Below, in pieces: positions 1-7,477 of a stretch of DNA of 64,000 nucleotides (the stretch's first letter is position 1; every line of letters starts with the position of its first letter). A model generated the notes under the pieces. That model was not told where the DNA came from. It did not search any database and saw only the letters and a list, made by a program, of their open reading frames with translations. The stretch lies in NCBI GenBank assembly GCA_022710975.1, contig JAKLGA010000002.1, positions 248,001 to 312,000 on the forward strand, in the 5' to 3' direction. Origin of the DNA: Myxococcota bacterium (lineage in GTDB: Bacteria > Myxococcota > B64-G9). The position numbers were made by a program, and so were the translations under genes.

Positions 1-289
1 GCAGCCTGCGCTCCCCGCCGTGGCAGCCCCAGATCTCCAGCGGAAAGCGAACGGCCAGGAGGCGCTCGCACTGGTCGGCTGGCCGGCCCGTGACCACCAC
101 GATCCGCGTACCCTGGCCGGCCAGGCGCTCCAGCAAGTCCGTGAGGCCCGGATACGGCAGCGCCAGGGCAGGATCGACCTGGAAGGGCGCCAGCGTGCCG
201 TCGTAGTCGAGCATCAGGAGCCGCTGCGGGGCGTTCGCCGCCACCTGCATCCGTCGCTCCAGATCGACGCTCGCGGTGAGCTGCTGCAT
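1..289 (-). CDS. HAD-family trehalose-phosphatase-like protein (3' end outside window)
   Basis: Only the first 96 residues are present; the C-terminal part lies beyond the left edge. The DYDGTLAPF motif (about residues 28-36) is HAD motif I with both nucleophile/acid aspartates, and VVVTGRP (about 64-70) fits motif II with its threonine; these are typical of OtsB-like trehalose-6-phosphate phosphatases. It starts 15 bp after the stop of the TreT-like glycosyltransferase on the same strand, with a G-rich Shine-Dalgarno stretch before the ATG. This placement supports a role in dephosphorylating a trehalose-type product. Substrate is inferred from family and context; another sugar-phosphate or glucosylglycerate-type phosphatase is possible. 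Confidence 0.75.
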   Translation of the reverse strand, partial: MQQLTASVDLERRMQVAANAPQRLLMLDYDGTLAPFQVDPALALPYPGLTDLLERLAGQGTRIVVVTGRPADQCERLLAVRFPLEIWGCHGGERRL

Positions 290-304
290 GTATCCCGTCC
301 CCCC

Positions 305-1549
305 CTAGCTCAACCGGATGTCCTGGCCGTCCTGTCCGCGCAGCAGGCTGACCATGAGGGTCAGGTACTCCCGCAGGTGGCGGGTGATCAGGAAGTTCTC
401 CCGCACGATCTGCCTGGCCCTCTGCCCCATCTGCTGCAGCTTGTCCCGGTGGTGGTGCAGGTAGCGCACGCGCAGGGCGGCGCCCTCCGGGCTGTTGACC
501 AGGAAGCCGGTGTGGTGGTTCACCACCTGCAGGCGGATCCCTCCGGTGTCCCCGCCGATGACCGGTTTGCCCTTCCACATGGCCTCGGCGACCGTCAGCC
601 CGAAGCCCTCCCTGAGGGACTTCTGCAGCACGAAGTCCGCGGCCCGCTGGAGGGCGTTGATGGTGCGGTGCGCGTCGGCTGGCAGCGCCAGGATGTGGAT
701 GTCCGGGTCGCCGTCCGCCGCCAGCTCCACCTCTCCGAGCACGGCGGCCGCCTCTGGATCGTCGGTTGCTCCGCCCCCCGCCAGGACCAGCTGCAACCCC
801 GGGATGAAGTCCTTGGCCAGCCGGAAGGCACGGATCACGCCCAGCGGGTCCTTGAACCGGTCGAACCTCGACACCTGAGCCATCAGCGGGCGCTGAGCAT
901 CCAGCCCGAACCGCGCGCGGACCGCGTCGATCTCGGCCGGGTCGAGCTCACAGTTCTTGTCCGAGAGCGGATCGATGCTGGGCGGGATCAGCACCATCGG
1001 ATGAGGCAGGGCCTGGGCGAAGTCAGCGAGCGAGAAGATGCTGGCGTCGTGCAACACCACCTCTGCCCGCAGGAAATTCCAGACCTGGCGCTGGGGGTGA
1101 CCCAGGTCGATGTGACAGCGCCAGATCCACTTGCCGCGCCGCCCCTGGCAGTGGCGCAGCAGCCCGGCTGGCTGCGGGTCGTGGATGAAGACCAGGTCCG
1201 CGTCCTCGAGCTGCGCCTGCAGCCGCCCGGCGTTCTCCTGGTTGGTGCGGCCGTAGGTCTCCAGCAGGGCCCTGGGGATGGGGGTCTGCTCGCCCTGGAG
1301 CGCGTTGTGCATGCGCTTGGTGCACTGGAAGAAGTCACCGCTCCCGGTGATCACCTCCCACTGGGCATCGATGCCCAGGCTGCGCATCAAGGGGACGAGC
1401 TTCTCGAGGATCTCCGCGACCCCACCGCCAGCCCGGGTGGAGTTGACGTGCACGACCCTCTTGCCCCGGAGGGGCTCGGCCAGCTGGACGAGCTGCCGGA
1501 TGACGTCCTCGCCGCAGGCCGGGGCGTAGCGCATCAACAACTCGTGCAT
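305..1549 (-). CDS. treT: Trehalose synthase TreT-like GT4 glycosyltransferase
   Basis: A 414-residue GT-B fold glycosyltransferase. VVHVNSTRAGGGVAEIL near the N-terminus is the nucleotide-sugar retaining glycosyltransferase loop typical of TreT. The C-terminal half has SRFDRFKDP, VLAGGG, and SLREGFGLTVAEAMWKGKPVIG, the GT4 donor-binding EX7E region. TreT makes trehalose from glucose and an NDP-glucose in the cytoplasm. The ATG at 1549 lies inside the end of the upstream DUF5752 gene (16 bp overlap) and matches the N-terminus of the family, so the longer in-frame reading was rejected. The three-gene order DUF5752-TreT-HAD phosphatase suggests one pathway. Close GT4 relatives acting on other acceptors cannot be excluded. 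Confidence 0.82.
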   Translation of the reverse strand: MHELLMRYAPACGEDVIRQLVQLAEPLRGKRVVHVNSTRAGGGVAEILEKLVPLMRSLGIDAQWEVITGSGDFFQCTKRMHNALQGEQTPIPRALLETYGRTNQENAGRLQAQLEDADLVFIHDPQPAGLLRHCQGRRGKWIWRCHIDLGHPQRQVWNFLRAEVVLHDASIFSLADFAQALPHPMVLIPPSIDPLSDKNCELDPAEIDAVRARFGLDAQRPLMAQVSRFDRFKDPLGVIRAFRLAKDFIPGLQLVLAGGGATDDPEAAAVLGEVELAADGDPDIHILALPADAHRTINALQRAADFVLQKSLREGFGLTVAEAMWKGKPVIGGDTGGIRLQVVNHHTGFLVNSPEGAALRVRYLHHHRDKLQQMGQRARQIVRENFLITRHLREYLTLMVSLLRGQDGQDIRLS

Positions 1550-2220
1550 GGCGCCCTCCTGACCAGCCAGCGATCGAAGAGGGACACCATCTGGGCGCGG
1601 AGCTCCGACAGGCTGTGGAAGTAGGGATCCAGCTCGGCCAGGGCGTGCACGAGCGCTTCGTGCTCGGGCCCGAACCGCTCCAGCCAGATGCGGAAGTCGT
1701 CCTGGTGCACCGGCGGTCGCCAGCGGGCGGCGACCACATGGTAGAAGATGCTGCCCACCGAGACCGTCGGGAGGGCGCCGGCCAGCTCCCCGGCCGTGGC
1801 GAACTGCAGGCCGGTGTCGAACACCACCATCTGGGAGCGCACGAAATGGAACTGCTCGTCCGTCCTGGCCCAGGGGACGAAGGTGCTCTCGTCCAGGCGC
1901 TCGTCGAGGACCTCGAGCAGCTCCCGGCGTAGCTCCTCGATCGAGTCGAAGTTGGCGGGATCGAGGATGCCCAGGCGCTCCGCCAGGCGCTTGTCGTGCA
2001 GGCCGCGGTTCGCCCAGGAGGCGAAGTCGTTGTTGTACTCCGGATCGTCGAAGTGCGGTCGGAGCAAGCCGCCCCAGAAGTGGTTGTATATCGCCTGCGG
2101 ATGCACCGTCACCAGGCACTCCCGCAGCTCGCGCAGGTTCTGAGCGCGCTGCCCGGTGGCCACCGACAGCAGCGCGCAGTCCTTCAGCACGAAGGGTCCA
2201 GCAGGAATGCCGATTGCCAT
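1534..2220 (-). CDS. DUF5752 family protein
   Basis: A 228-residue soluble protein with no signal peptide. The pattern FVLKDCALLSVATG at the N-terminus, VHPQAIYNHFWGG (about 39-51) and SVGSIFYHVVAARWRP further on resembles DUF5752 proteins, which are often encoded next to GT4 trehalose-type glycosyltransferases. Its biochemical function is not known. The ATG at 2220 has AGGAG five bases upstream. It overlaps treT, so the two are probably translationally coupled. The ordered His and Trp residues hint at a metal or sugar site, but that is only inference. Confidence 0.7.
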   Translation of the reverse strand: MAIGIPAGPFVLKDCALLSVATGQRAQNLRELRECLVTVHPQAIYNHFWGGLLRPHFDDPEYNNDFASWANRGLHDKRLAERLGILDPANFDSIEELRRELLEVLDERLDESTFVPWARTDEQFHFVRSQMVVFDTGLQFATAGELAGALPTVSVGSIFYHVVAARWRPPVHQDDFRIWLERFGPEHEALVHALAELDPYFHSLSELRAQMVSLFDRWLVRRAPCTSC

Positions 2221-2244
2221 GTGAGCTCCTCGTCCCCGGCACCC

Positions 2245-2273
2245 ACCCTAGCAGAGATATTGTTTGTGCTCAA
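2245..2273 (-). promoter_or_regulatory. Possible sigma70-type promoter of the trehalose operon
   Basis: On the minus strand TTGAGC (2268-2273) and TAGGGT (2245-2250) are separated by exactly 17 bp, 25 bp before the DUF5752 start. The -10 match is poor (3 of 6), so this is tentative. The -35 lies inside the palindrome at 2262-2275. Confidence 0.3.
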
Positions 2274-2275
2274 AC
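2262..2275. promoter_or_regulatory. Palindromic operator candidate between MarR gene and trehalose operon
   Basis: GTTTG-TGCT-CAAAC is a perfect 5-bp inverted repeat with a 4-bp spacer, in one of the few AT-richer stretches of the window. It sits between the divergent DUF5752-treT operon and the MarR gene, overlapping the possible -35 of the former. MarR proteins commonly bind such short palindromes in their own divergent intergenic region, so autoregulation plus control of the trehalose genes is a reasonable inference. Confidence 0.4.
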
Positions 2276-2299
2276 CTATTTCTTGCTACCTTCACGGGC

Positions 2300-2812
2300 A
2301 TGATCAGGCATCGCGTCGAGGCTGACGCCAGCGTCGCCCGCGCCGCGGGCAGGCAGGCTCCCAGGCTCGGCCGGAGCCTCAGCTTCATGCGGGCGCTCTG
2401 GGCGGTGGTCCACGGACTCCAGCTGGCCTCCAAGCGCATGGCGGCCGACATCGGCCTGACCGGGCCGCAGCGACTGGTGGTCCGGATCATCGGCCGCGCG
2501 CGGGGCATCACCCCCGGGGAGCTCGCCAGCATCCTGCACCTCGACCCCAGCACGCTGACAGGGATCCTGCAGCGCCTGGAGCGCGCGAGGCTGATTCGAC
2601 GGTCACGGGACCCCAAAGACCGCCGGAGGGTGCACCTGTCCCTGACTCGCCAGGGACTGGCCCTCGATGAGCTGAGGAGAGGGACCGTCGAGGCGAGCGT
2701 ACGCGCCGCCCTGAGCCAGATGACGCCCCGGGAGCTGGCGATCACCCTGCGGTCTCTCGAGCGGCTGGCCTCCGCGCTCCTCGGGCCGCAAGCGACGCCG
2801 CCCGGAGGTTGA
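2300..2812 (+). CDS. MarR family transcriptional regulator
   Basis: A 170-residue winged helix-turn-helix protein. LTGPQRLVVRIIGRARGITPGELASIL is the recognition region start, followed by LDPSTLTGILQRLERARLIRR and the wing RDPKDRRRVHLSLT, the classic MarR signature with the conserved D-x-R-D pattern. Helices flanking the core would form the dimer interface. ATG 2300 was chosen; an upstream in-frame TTG at 2264 lies inside the palindrome and would add 12 residues not typical of the family. No ligand can be deduced. It is divergent from the trehalose operon and 86 bp upstream of the ion-transport operon, either of which could be its target. Confidence 0.85.
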   Translation: MIRHRVEADASVARAAGRQAPRLGRSLSFMRALWAVVHGLQLASKRMAADIGLTGPQRLVVRIIGRARGITPGELASILHLDPSTLTGILQRLERARLIRRSRDPKDRRRVHLSLTRQGLALDELRRGTVEASVRAALSQMTPRELAITLRSLERLASALLGPQATPPGG

Positions 2813-2898
2813 GGATCGCCCGAGGGTTCGGCGTGCTATCCTCGTGCCGGGCCCTGGAGGGCGTGGCCGGTTCACGGGGCGGATCCGCGAGAGCTCGA

Positions 2899-4392
2899 AT
2901 GCACATCGTCATCATCGGTGCCGGTGAGATCGGTCTGGAGCTGGCGCGCCGGCTGGCGGCCCGCTCCGCGGTCGTGGTGGTCGACAAGCGGCCCGAGGCG
3001 CTGGCCGGCCTCGAGCTGCTGCCGGACACGGACCCGGCGCCGATCGCCCGGCTGCCGGCCAAGGGGCTCGTCGGGCTGGTCGGAGACGGCAGCTCCAGGC
3101 TGGTGCTGAAGAGGCTGAGGGAGGCCGAGCGCAGGCTCCCCCTGCTCGCCGCCAGCCCGGACGACGAGGTGAATCTGGAGATCGGTCGGCTCGGACGCGA
3201 GCTCGGCTTCGACCCCATTCTCCTGGTCCAGAACCGCGCCGGTTCGAAGGCGCTCTTCGACGGCGGGTCCTGGGTGACCGTGCCCAGGACCGCCCTGCTG
3301 GTCGACCACCTGGAGCGGACCCTGAAGGCCTCCGGCGCGGTGGTCCCGGTGGGCATCGGCCTCGGGCGCGGCGAGCTGCTCGAGATCCGGCTCCAGCGGA
3401 CCTCGCCCATCCTGCACAGGCCGCTGCGGGAGCTGGATCCGCACCGCTGGCGCGTGGCGGCCATCTTCCGCCAGGACCAGCTCATCGTCCCCACGGGCGA
3501 GTCCACCCTGGAGCCAGACGACCGCGTCCTGCTGGTCGGCGATCCCGAGGTGCTGCCCGCGGTATCCGAGTACCTGCGGCTCGGCACGCCCGAGTTCCCG
3601 CGGCCCTACGGCCCGAACGTGGTCAGCCTGGAGCCCGGCGGCAGCGACCAGGAGCTCGGGCGCGAGGCGACCGCGTTGGCCTGCGCGTGCGGCGCGGCCA
3701 GCGTGGTGCGGGGCTTCCCGGGCGCCCCGCAGGTACCCTCGGGCGCCGACGAGGATCTCCTCTCCGCGCCCGCCTGCAAGGGCTCGACCGGGCAGGCCAC
3801 CTTTCCCCTGGCGGACGGGGCTCCCGGCGCGAGCGCCGCGCTGGCCCTGGAGCACCACGCGGGGGTGGTGCTGGCCAGGCCCGCGCGGCCGGGCGCCTGG
3901 CAGCGGCTGCGGATCGGGCTCGGCGCCCGGGCCTGGGACGCCGAGCTGTGCGACGCGCTGCGCGTTCCGGTCCTGTTCGGCCGCCAGACCATGCCCTACC
4001 GGCGCCTGCTGGTGACCGCGTCCGGTTCCAGGCTGGATCGGGTCGGCGCCGAGCTGGCCATCGACGTGGCCCGGCAGCTCGGGGCCTCCCTGACCGCGCT
4101 GCACGTGGCCATGCCGGTCCACCTGACGGGTCAGGACGAGCAGGCCGGCGGGCCGGGGCCGCTGGTGCCGATCGCCCGGCTGGCGCAGCTCTTCGGGCTC
4201 AAGCTGGAGAGCCTGGAGCGCCAGGGGAACCCGATCCACGCGGTCCTCGAGGAGGCCTCCCGCCACGACCTGCTGGTGCTCGCGCGCCGCCAGCGCCGGC
4301 GCGACAGCCCGTGGAACCCGGACGTGGCCCTGCGGATCGCCCGGGCTGCCCGCTGCTCGACGCTGGTGATCACCGTGCCCGCCGCGGAGTGA
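2899..4392 (+). CDS. TrkA-like NAD-binding regulator fused to universal stress (USP) domain
   Basis: A 497-residue cytosolic protein. Residues 1-120 are a TrkA-N/RCK Rossmann domain (MHIVIIGAGEIGLELARRLA, then VVDKRP). Around 145-215 a TrkA-C-like domain ends in PDDRVLLVGDPEVL. The last 130 residues, from RRLLVTASGSRLDRVGAELA to STLVITVP, are a USP-like alpha/beta domain; residues 240-365 may be a second, degenerate USP. RCK proteins gate potassium or other cation transporters by nucleotide binding. Its stop is 2 bp before the CPA2 antiporter start, so it probably regulates that transporter or the CLC protein downstream. ATG 2899 is preferred because the glycine-rich Rossmann loop follows directly; the ORF extends further without domain content. 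Confidence 0.75.
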   Translation: MHIVIIGAGEIGLELARRLAARSAVVVVDKRPEALAGLELLPDTDPAPIARLPAKGLVGLVGDGSSRLVLKRLREAERRLPLLAASPDDEVNLEIGRLGRELGFDPILLVQNRAGSKALFDGGSWVTVPRTALLVDHLERTLKASGAVVPVGIGLGRGELLEIRLQRTSPILHRPLRELDPHRWRVAAIFRQDQLIVPTGESTLEPDDRVLLVGDPEVLPAVSEYLRLGTPEFPRPYGPNVVSLEPGGSDQELGREATALACACGAASVVRGFPGAPQVPSGADEDLLSAPACKGSTGQATFPLADGAPGASAALALEHHAGVVLARPARPGAWQRLRIGLGARAWDAELCDALRVPVLFGRQTMPYRRLLVTASGSRLDRVGAELAIDVARQLGASLTALHVAMPVHLTGQDEQAGGPGPLVPIARLAQLFGLKLESLERQGNPIHAVLEEASRHDLLVLARRQRRRDSPWNPDVALRIARAARCSTLVITVPAAE

Positions 4393-4394
4393 GC

Positions 4395-5585
4395 ATGGCG
4401 GGCGCGGATCAGCACCTGCTCTCCTTCCTCGTGCTGGTCGCGGGCGCGGCCGGGATCCCCCTCCTGGCCGGCCGGCTGCGCATCCCCTCCCCCGTGCTGC
4501 TGGTGGGCTTCGGCCTGCTGGTCGGGCCGCAGGTGCTGGGTTGGCTGCACGTCGACGAGGTGACCGGCTTCCTGGGCGAGCTCGGCCTGATCGTCCTGAT
4601 GTTCCTGGCGGGCATGGAGATCGACTTCAACGGCCTGGCGGCGCGCGGCGGCAGGGAGCTGCTGTGGCTGCTGGCGGGCTGCCTCGGCGCCTTCGGCCTG
4701 GCGGGGGTGGCCTGCCTGGCGCTGGAGCTCGACCCGATCTACGGCCTGGCCCTGGGGGCCAGCAGCCTGGGGCTGCCGCTGGCCGTGCTCAAGGAGGTGG
4801 GGCGGCTGCGCTCGCCCCTGGGCCAGTCGGTGATCCTGCTGGGCTCCCTGGGCGAGTTCCTGACCGTCCTGGGGCTGACCCTGTTCTCGCTCGGCAGCCG
4901 CCATGGCTTCTCCCTGGAGCTGCTGTGGGCGCTGGGCAAGCTCCTGGCCGTGCTGGCGGTGGCGGGCGCGGCGCTGCGCAGCCTGGTGGCGCTGGCCTGG
5001 TGGCGGCCCCAGCTCTTCGCCCACCTGGTGAAGAAGGAGGACGGGTCCGAGCTGGGCGTGAGGATGACCCTGGTGCTGATGATGGCCTTCTCCATGCTGG
5101 CCTGGCTGGCGGGCGTCGAGGCCATCGTCGGGGCCTTCGTGGCCGGGGCGGTCACCGCCTACGTGCTGCGCGGCAAGGCCGTGCTCGAGGAGAAGCTCTC
5201 CGCGGTCGGTCACGGTCTGCTCGTGCCGGTGTTCTTCACCATGGTCGGGGCGAGCTTCGAGCCCGGGCTGATCAGCCCGGACAGCCTGCTGCTGGCGCTG
5301 GAGCTGACGGGTCTGGCGCTGGCGGTCAAGCTCCTGCCCGCGCTGGTGCTGCTGCGCGGCGGCCTGTCGCTGCGGGAGAGCCTCGCGGCCGGCATGCTGC
5401 TGGCGGCGCCGCTGACCCTGGTGGTGGCCATCTCGGCCGTGGCCCTGGAGCTCGGCGCCGTGGACGGCGCCGGCCGGACCTCCCTGGTGCTGCTGGCGCT
5501 CGCGGCCGGCGTGGTGTTCCCGATCGGCTTCCACTGGCTGGGAGCGAAGGACGCCACGGCGTCCGGGGAGACCCGCGCGTCATGA
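4395..5585 (+). CDS. CPA2-type cation/proton antiporter (membrane)
   Basis: A 396-residue polytopic membrane protein with about 12 hydrophobic segments. The pattern IPSPVLLVGFGLLVGPQVLG in the first 45 residues, LGELGLIVLMFLAGMEIDF, and the segment GVEAIVGAFVAGAVTAYVLR match the KefB/NapA-like CPA2 fold. The usual ND or DD pair of the antiporter core is not obvious, so the ion exchanged is unclear. There is no C-terminal RCK domain, which fits a separate regulator encoded immediately upstream (2 bp gap). It overlaps the CLC gene by 4 bp (ATGA), so all three genes are probably coupled. Confidence 0.8.
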   Translation: MAGADQHLLSFLVLVAGAAGIPLLAGRLRIPSPVLLVGFGLLVGPQVLGWLHVDEVTGFLGELGLIVLMFLAGMEIDFNGLAARGGRELLWLLAGCLGAFGLAGVACLALELDPIYGLALGASSLGLPLAVLKEVGRLRSPLGQSVILLGSLGEFLTVLGLTLFSLGSRHGFSLELLWALGKLLAVLAVAGAALRSLVALAWWRPQLFAHLVKKEDGSELGVRMTLVLMMAFSMLAWLAGVEAIVGAFVAGAVTAYVLRGKAVLEEKLSAVGHGLLVPVFFTMVGASFEPGLISPDSLLLALELTGLALAVKLLPALVLLRGGLSLRESLAAGMLLAAPLTLVVAISAVALELGAVDGAGRTSLVLLALAAGVVFPIGFHWLGAKDATASGETRAS

Positions 5586-7411
5586 GCACCGCCGGCAGAT
5601 CGTGGCGAGGATGGCTGAGCCGGGTCCCGCTCCGCGAGATGTGGCGCGCGTTACCTCTCACCCTGGTGCGGAGACTGTGGCGTCTCCTGCTGCTGTGTGC
5701 GCTGGTCGGGGTGGTGGCGGGCTTCGGCGCGGTGGGCTTCTACGCCCTGCTGGACCTGGCGCGCTGGCTCTTCCTCGAGAACCTGGCCGGATACCACCCG
5801 TTGCCACCCGGCGGCGAGGCACCTCTGCTGATCTCGCCCGCCACCCCGCTGCGGCCCTGGGTGCTCTTCCTGGTGCCCGCGGCCGGTGGGCTGCTGAGCG
5901 GGCTGCTGGTCTACTGGCTGGCGCCGGAGGCCGAGGGCCACGGCACCGACGCCGCCATCCTGGCCTACCACCAGCGCGCCGGAAAGATCCGCGCGAGGGT
6001 TCCCCTGGTCAAGGGCCTGGCCTCCGCCATCACCATCGGCTCAGGAGGCTCGGGCGGGCGCGAGGGGCCGATCACCCAGATCGGCGCGGGCTTCGGCTCG
6101 GTCCTCGCGGGCCTCTTGCGCCTGGGGCCGAACGAGCGGCGCATGCTGATGGCGGCGGGTATGGGGGCGGGGGTGGGCGCCATCTTCCACGCCCCCCTTG
6201 CGGGCGCCCTGTTTTCGGCCGAGGTGCTGTACCGCGAGCTCGATCTGGAAGTCGAAGTGATCGTGCCATCGGTGATCTCCTCGATCGTGGCCTACGCCAT
6301 CTTCGCCATGGTGTACGGCTGGGAACCTCTCTTCGTCGTGCCGGCCTTCGCCTTCCGGAATCCGACCGAGCTGCTGCCCTACCTGGTGCTGGCCGTGGTC
6401 GTGGCGGCTGGCGCGACTTCCTACGTCAGGGTGTTCTACGGCATCCGCGACCTGTTCAGACGGCTGGCCATACCCCGCTACCTGAAGCCGGCCCTGGGGG
6501 GACTCCTGGTGGGTGGGATCGCGCTGATCCTGCCCGAGGCGATCGGCACCGGCTACGGGAACCTCCAGCGGGTGTTCGATGGACAGGTCGCGGTCGGCCT
6601 GCTGTTCGCCGTGGCCGCGCTCAAGATCCTGGCCACCGGCTTCAGCATCGGCTCGGGAGGCAGCGGCGGCGTGTTCGGCCCGGCCGTGGTGATCGGCGGC
6701 GCCCTGGGCGGCGGCGTGGGACAGCTGATGGCCAACACCTTCCCCGACATGCACCTGAGTCCCGGGGCCTTCACCATGGTGGGCATGGCCGGGTTCTTCT
6801 CCGCGGCAGCCAACACACCCATCTCGACCATCATCATGGTCAGCGAGATGACCGGCAACTACCACCTGCTGGTGCCATCGATGTGGGTGTGCTTCCTGGC
6901 CTACCTGATGGTCCGCCGGCAGGGCATCTACGAGAACCAGCTCGCCAACCGCTTCGACACCCCGGTCCACCTCGGCGAGATGCTGGGTGCGGTCCTGCGC
7001 GAGCTCAAGGTCGCGAACGTGCTGGCGTGCCGGCCCAGCGACGCGCTGTTCTCGGTGTCTGAAGGCGCCGACCTGCGCGAGCTCTCGAACCAGTTCGCCA
7101 GGTCCAACGCTTCCAGTTTCCCCGTGCTGGACTCGGAGGGCAGGCTGGCGGGCATGATCCTCGGACGGGAGCTGCGAGTCGTGCTGGGGAGAGGCGATCT
7201 CGATCCGCTCATCATCGCCGCCGACCTGTCCCGGCCTGCCGTCACGGTGACCCAGGAGCAGAGCCTCTTCGACGCCATCGGCCTGATGACCGAGCAGCGG
7301 CTGGACGAGCTGATCGTGGTGGATCCCGCGGACAGGCTGAGGGCCCTGGCGGTGCTCACCCGCAACGACATCGTGAACGCCTACCACGAGGCGCTGGTGC
7401 GGAGCACCTGA
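5582..7411 (+). CDS. CLC family chloride channel/transporter with CBS domains
   Basis: A 609-residue membrane protein. The selectivity-filter motifs are clear: GSGGSGGREGPITQIGAG (about 158-175), whose glutamate in GREGP is the gating glutamate, and GSGGSGGVFGPAVVIGGA (about 357-374). AEVLYREL matches the region holding the internal proton glutamate of exchangers. After the last membrane helix (about residue 450), two CBS domains follow (NVLACRPSDALFSV... and PAVTVTQEQSLFDAIGLM...), which in other CLCs bind adenine nucleotides and modulate gating. Last gene of the TrkA/USP-antiporter-CLC operon, implying coupled cation, proton and anion balance, perhaps for osmotic or acid stress. Confidence 0.9.
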   Translation: MSTAGRSWRGWLSRVPLREMWRALPLTLVRRLWRLLLLCALVGVVAGFGAVGFYALLDLARWLFLENLAGYHPLPPGGEAPLLISPATPLRPWVLFLVPAAGGLLSGLLVYWLAPEAEGHGTDAAILAYHQRAGKIRARVPLVKGLASAITIGSGGSGGREGPITQIGAGFGSVLAGLLRLGPNERRMLMAAGMGAGVGAIFHAPLAGALFSAEVLYRELDLEVEVIVPSVISSIVAYAIFAMVYGWEPLFVVPAFAFRNPTELLPYLVLAVVVAAGATSYVRVFYGIRDLFRRLAIPRYLKPALGGLLVGGIALILPEAIGTGYGNLQRVFDGQVAVGLLFAVAALKILATGFSIGSGGSGGVFGPAVVIGGALGGGVGQLMANTFPDMHLSPGAFTMVGMAGFFSAAANTPISTIIMVSEMTGNYHLLVPSMWVCFLAYLMVRRQGIYENQLANRFDTPVHLGEMLGAVLRELKVANVLACRPSDALFSVSEGADLRELSNQFARSNASSFPVLDSEGRLAGMILGRELRVVLGRGDLDPLIIAADLSRPAVTVTQEQSLFDAIGLMTEQRLDELIVVDPADRLRALAVLTRNDIVNAYHEALVRST

Positions 7412-7477
7412 CTCCCCCGCGCAGCTCTGGGAGGGGCCGAGCGCCGCCGCGGCGCGCGGGCCGTGACGCCGGCGTCA
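7412..7477. other. Convergent intergenic spacer with GC-rich palindromes
   Basis: The gap between the convergent CLC and antiporter genes contains two perfect GC-rich inverted repeats: GCGCCGC-C-GCGGCGC (7441-7455) and TGACGCCGGCGTCA (7464-7477, overlapping the antiporter stop). No T-run follows, so a canonical Rho-independent terminator is not supported, but a bidirectional structured transcript end is plausible. Confidence 0.3.

Noticed and set aside
20-1624. Long plus-strand ORF (534 residues) opposite the treT gene
   Set aside because: It is a GC-rich antisense shadow: low-complexity Arg/Gly/Pro/Ala/Val composition, no recognisable domain, while the minus strand shows clear GT4 motifs. 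The same applies to other long antisense ORFs, such as 7463-8797, 8926-10740, 40436-43783 and 51926-55105.
305-2242. 645-residue reading of the treT frame
   Set aside because: The first 230 residues are a shadow of the overlapping DUF5752 gene; the ATG at 1549 matches the family start.
2264-2299. Longer TTG start for the MarR gene
   Set aside because: The codon lies inside the palindromic operator candidate and adds residues not seen in the family.
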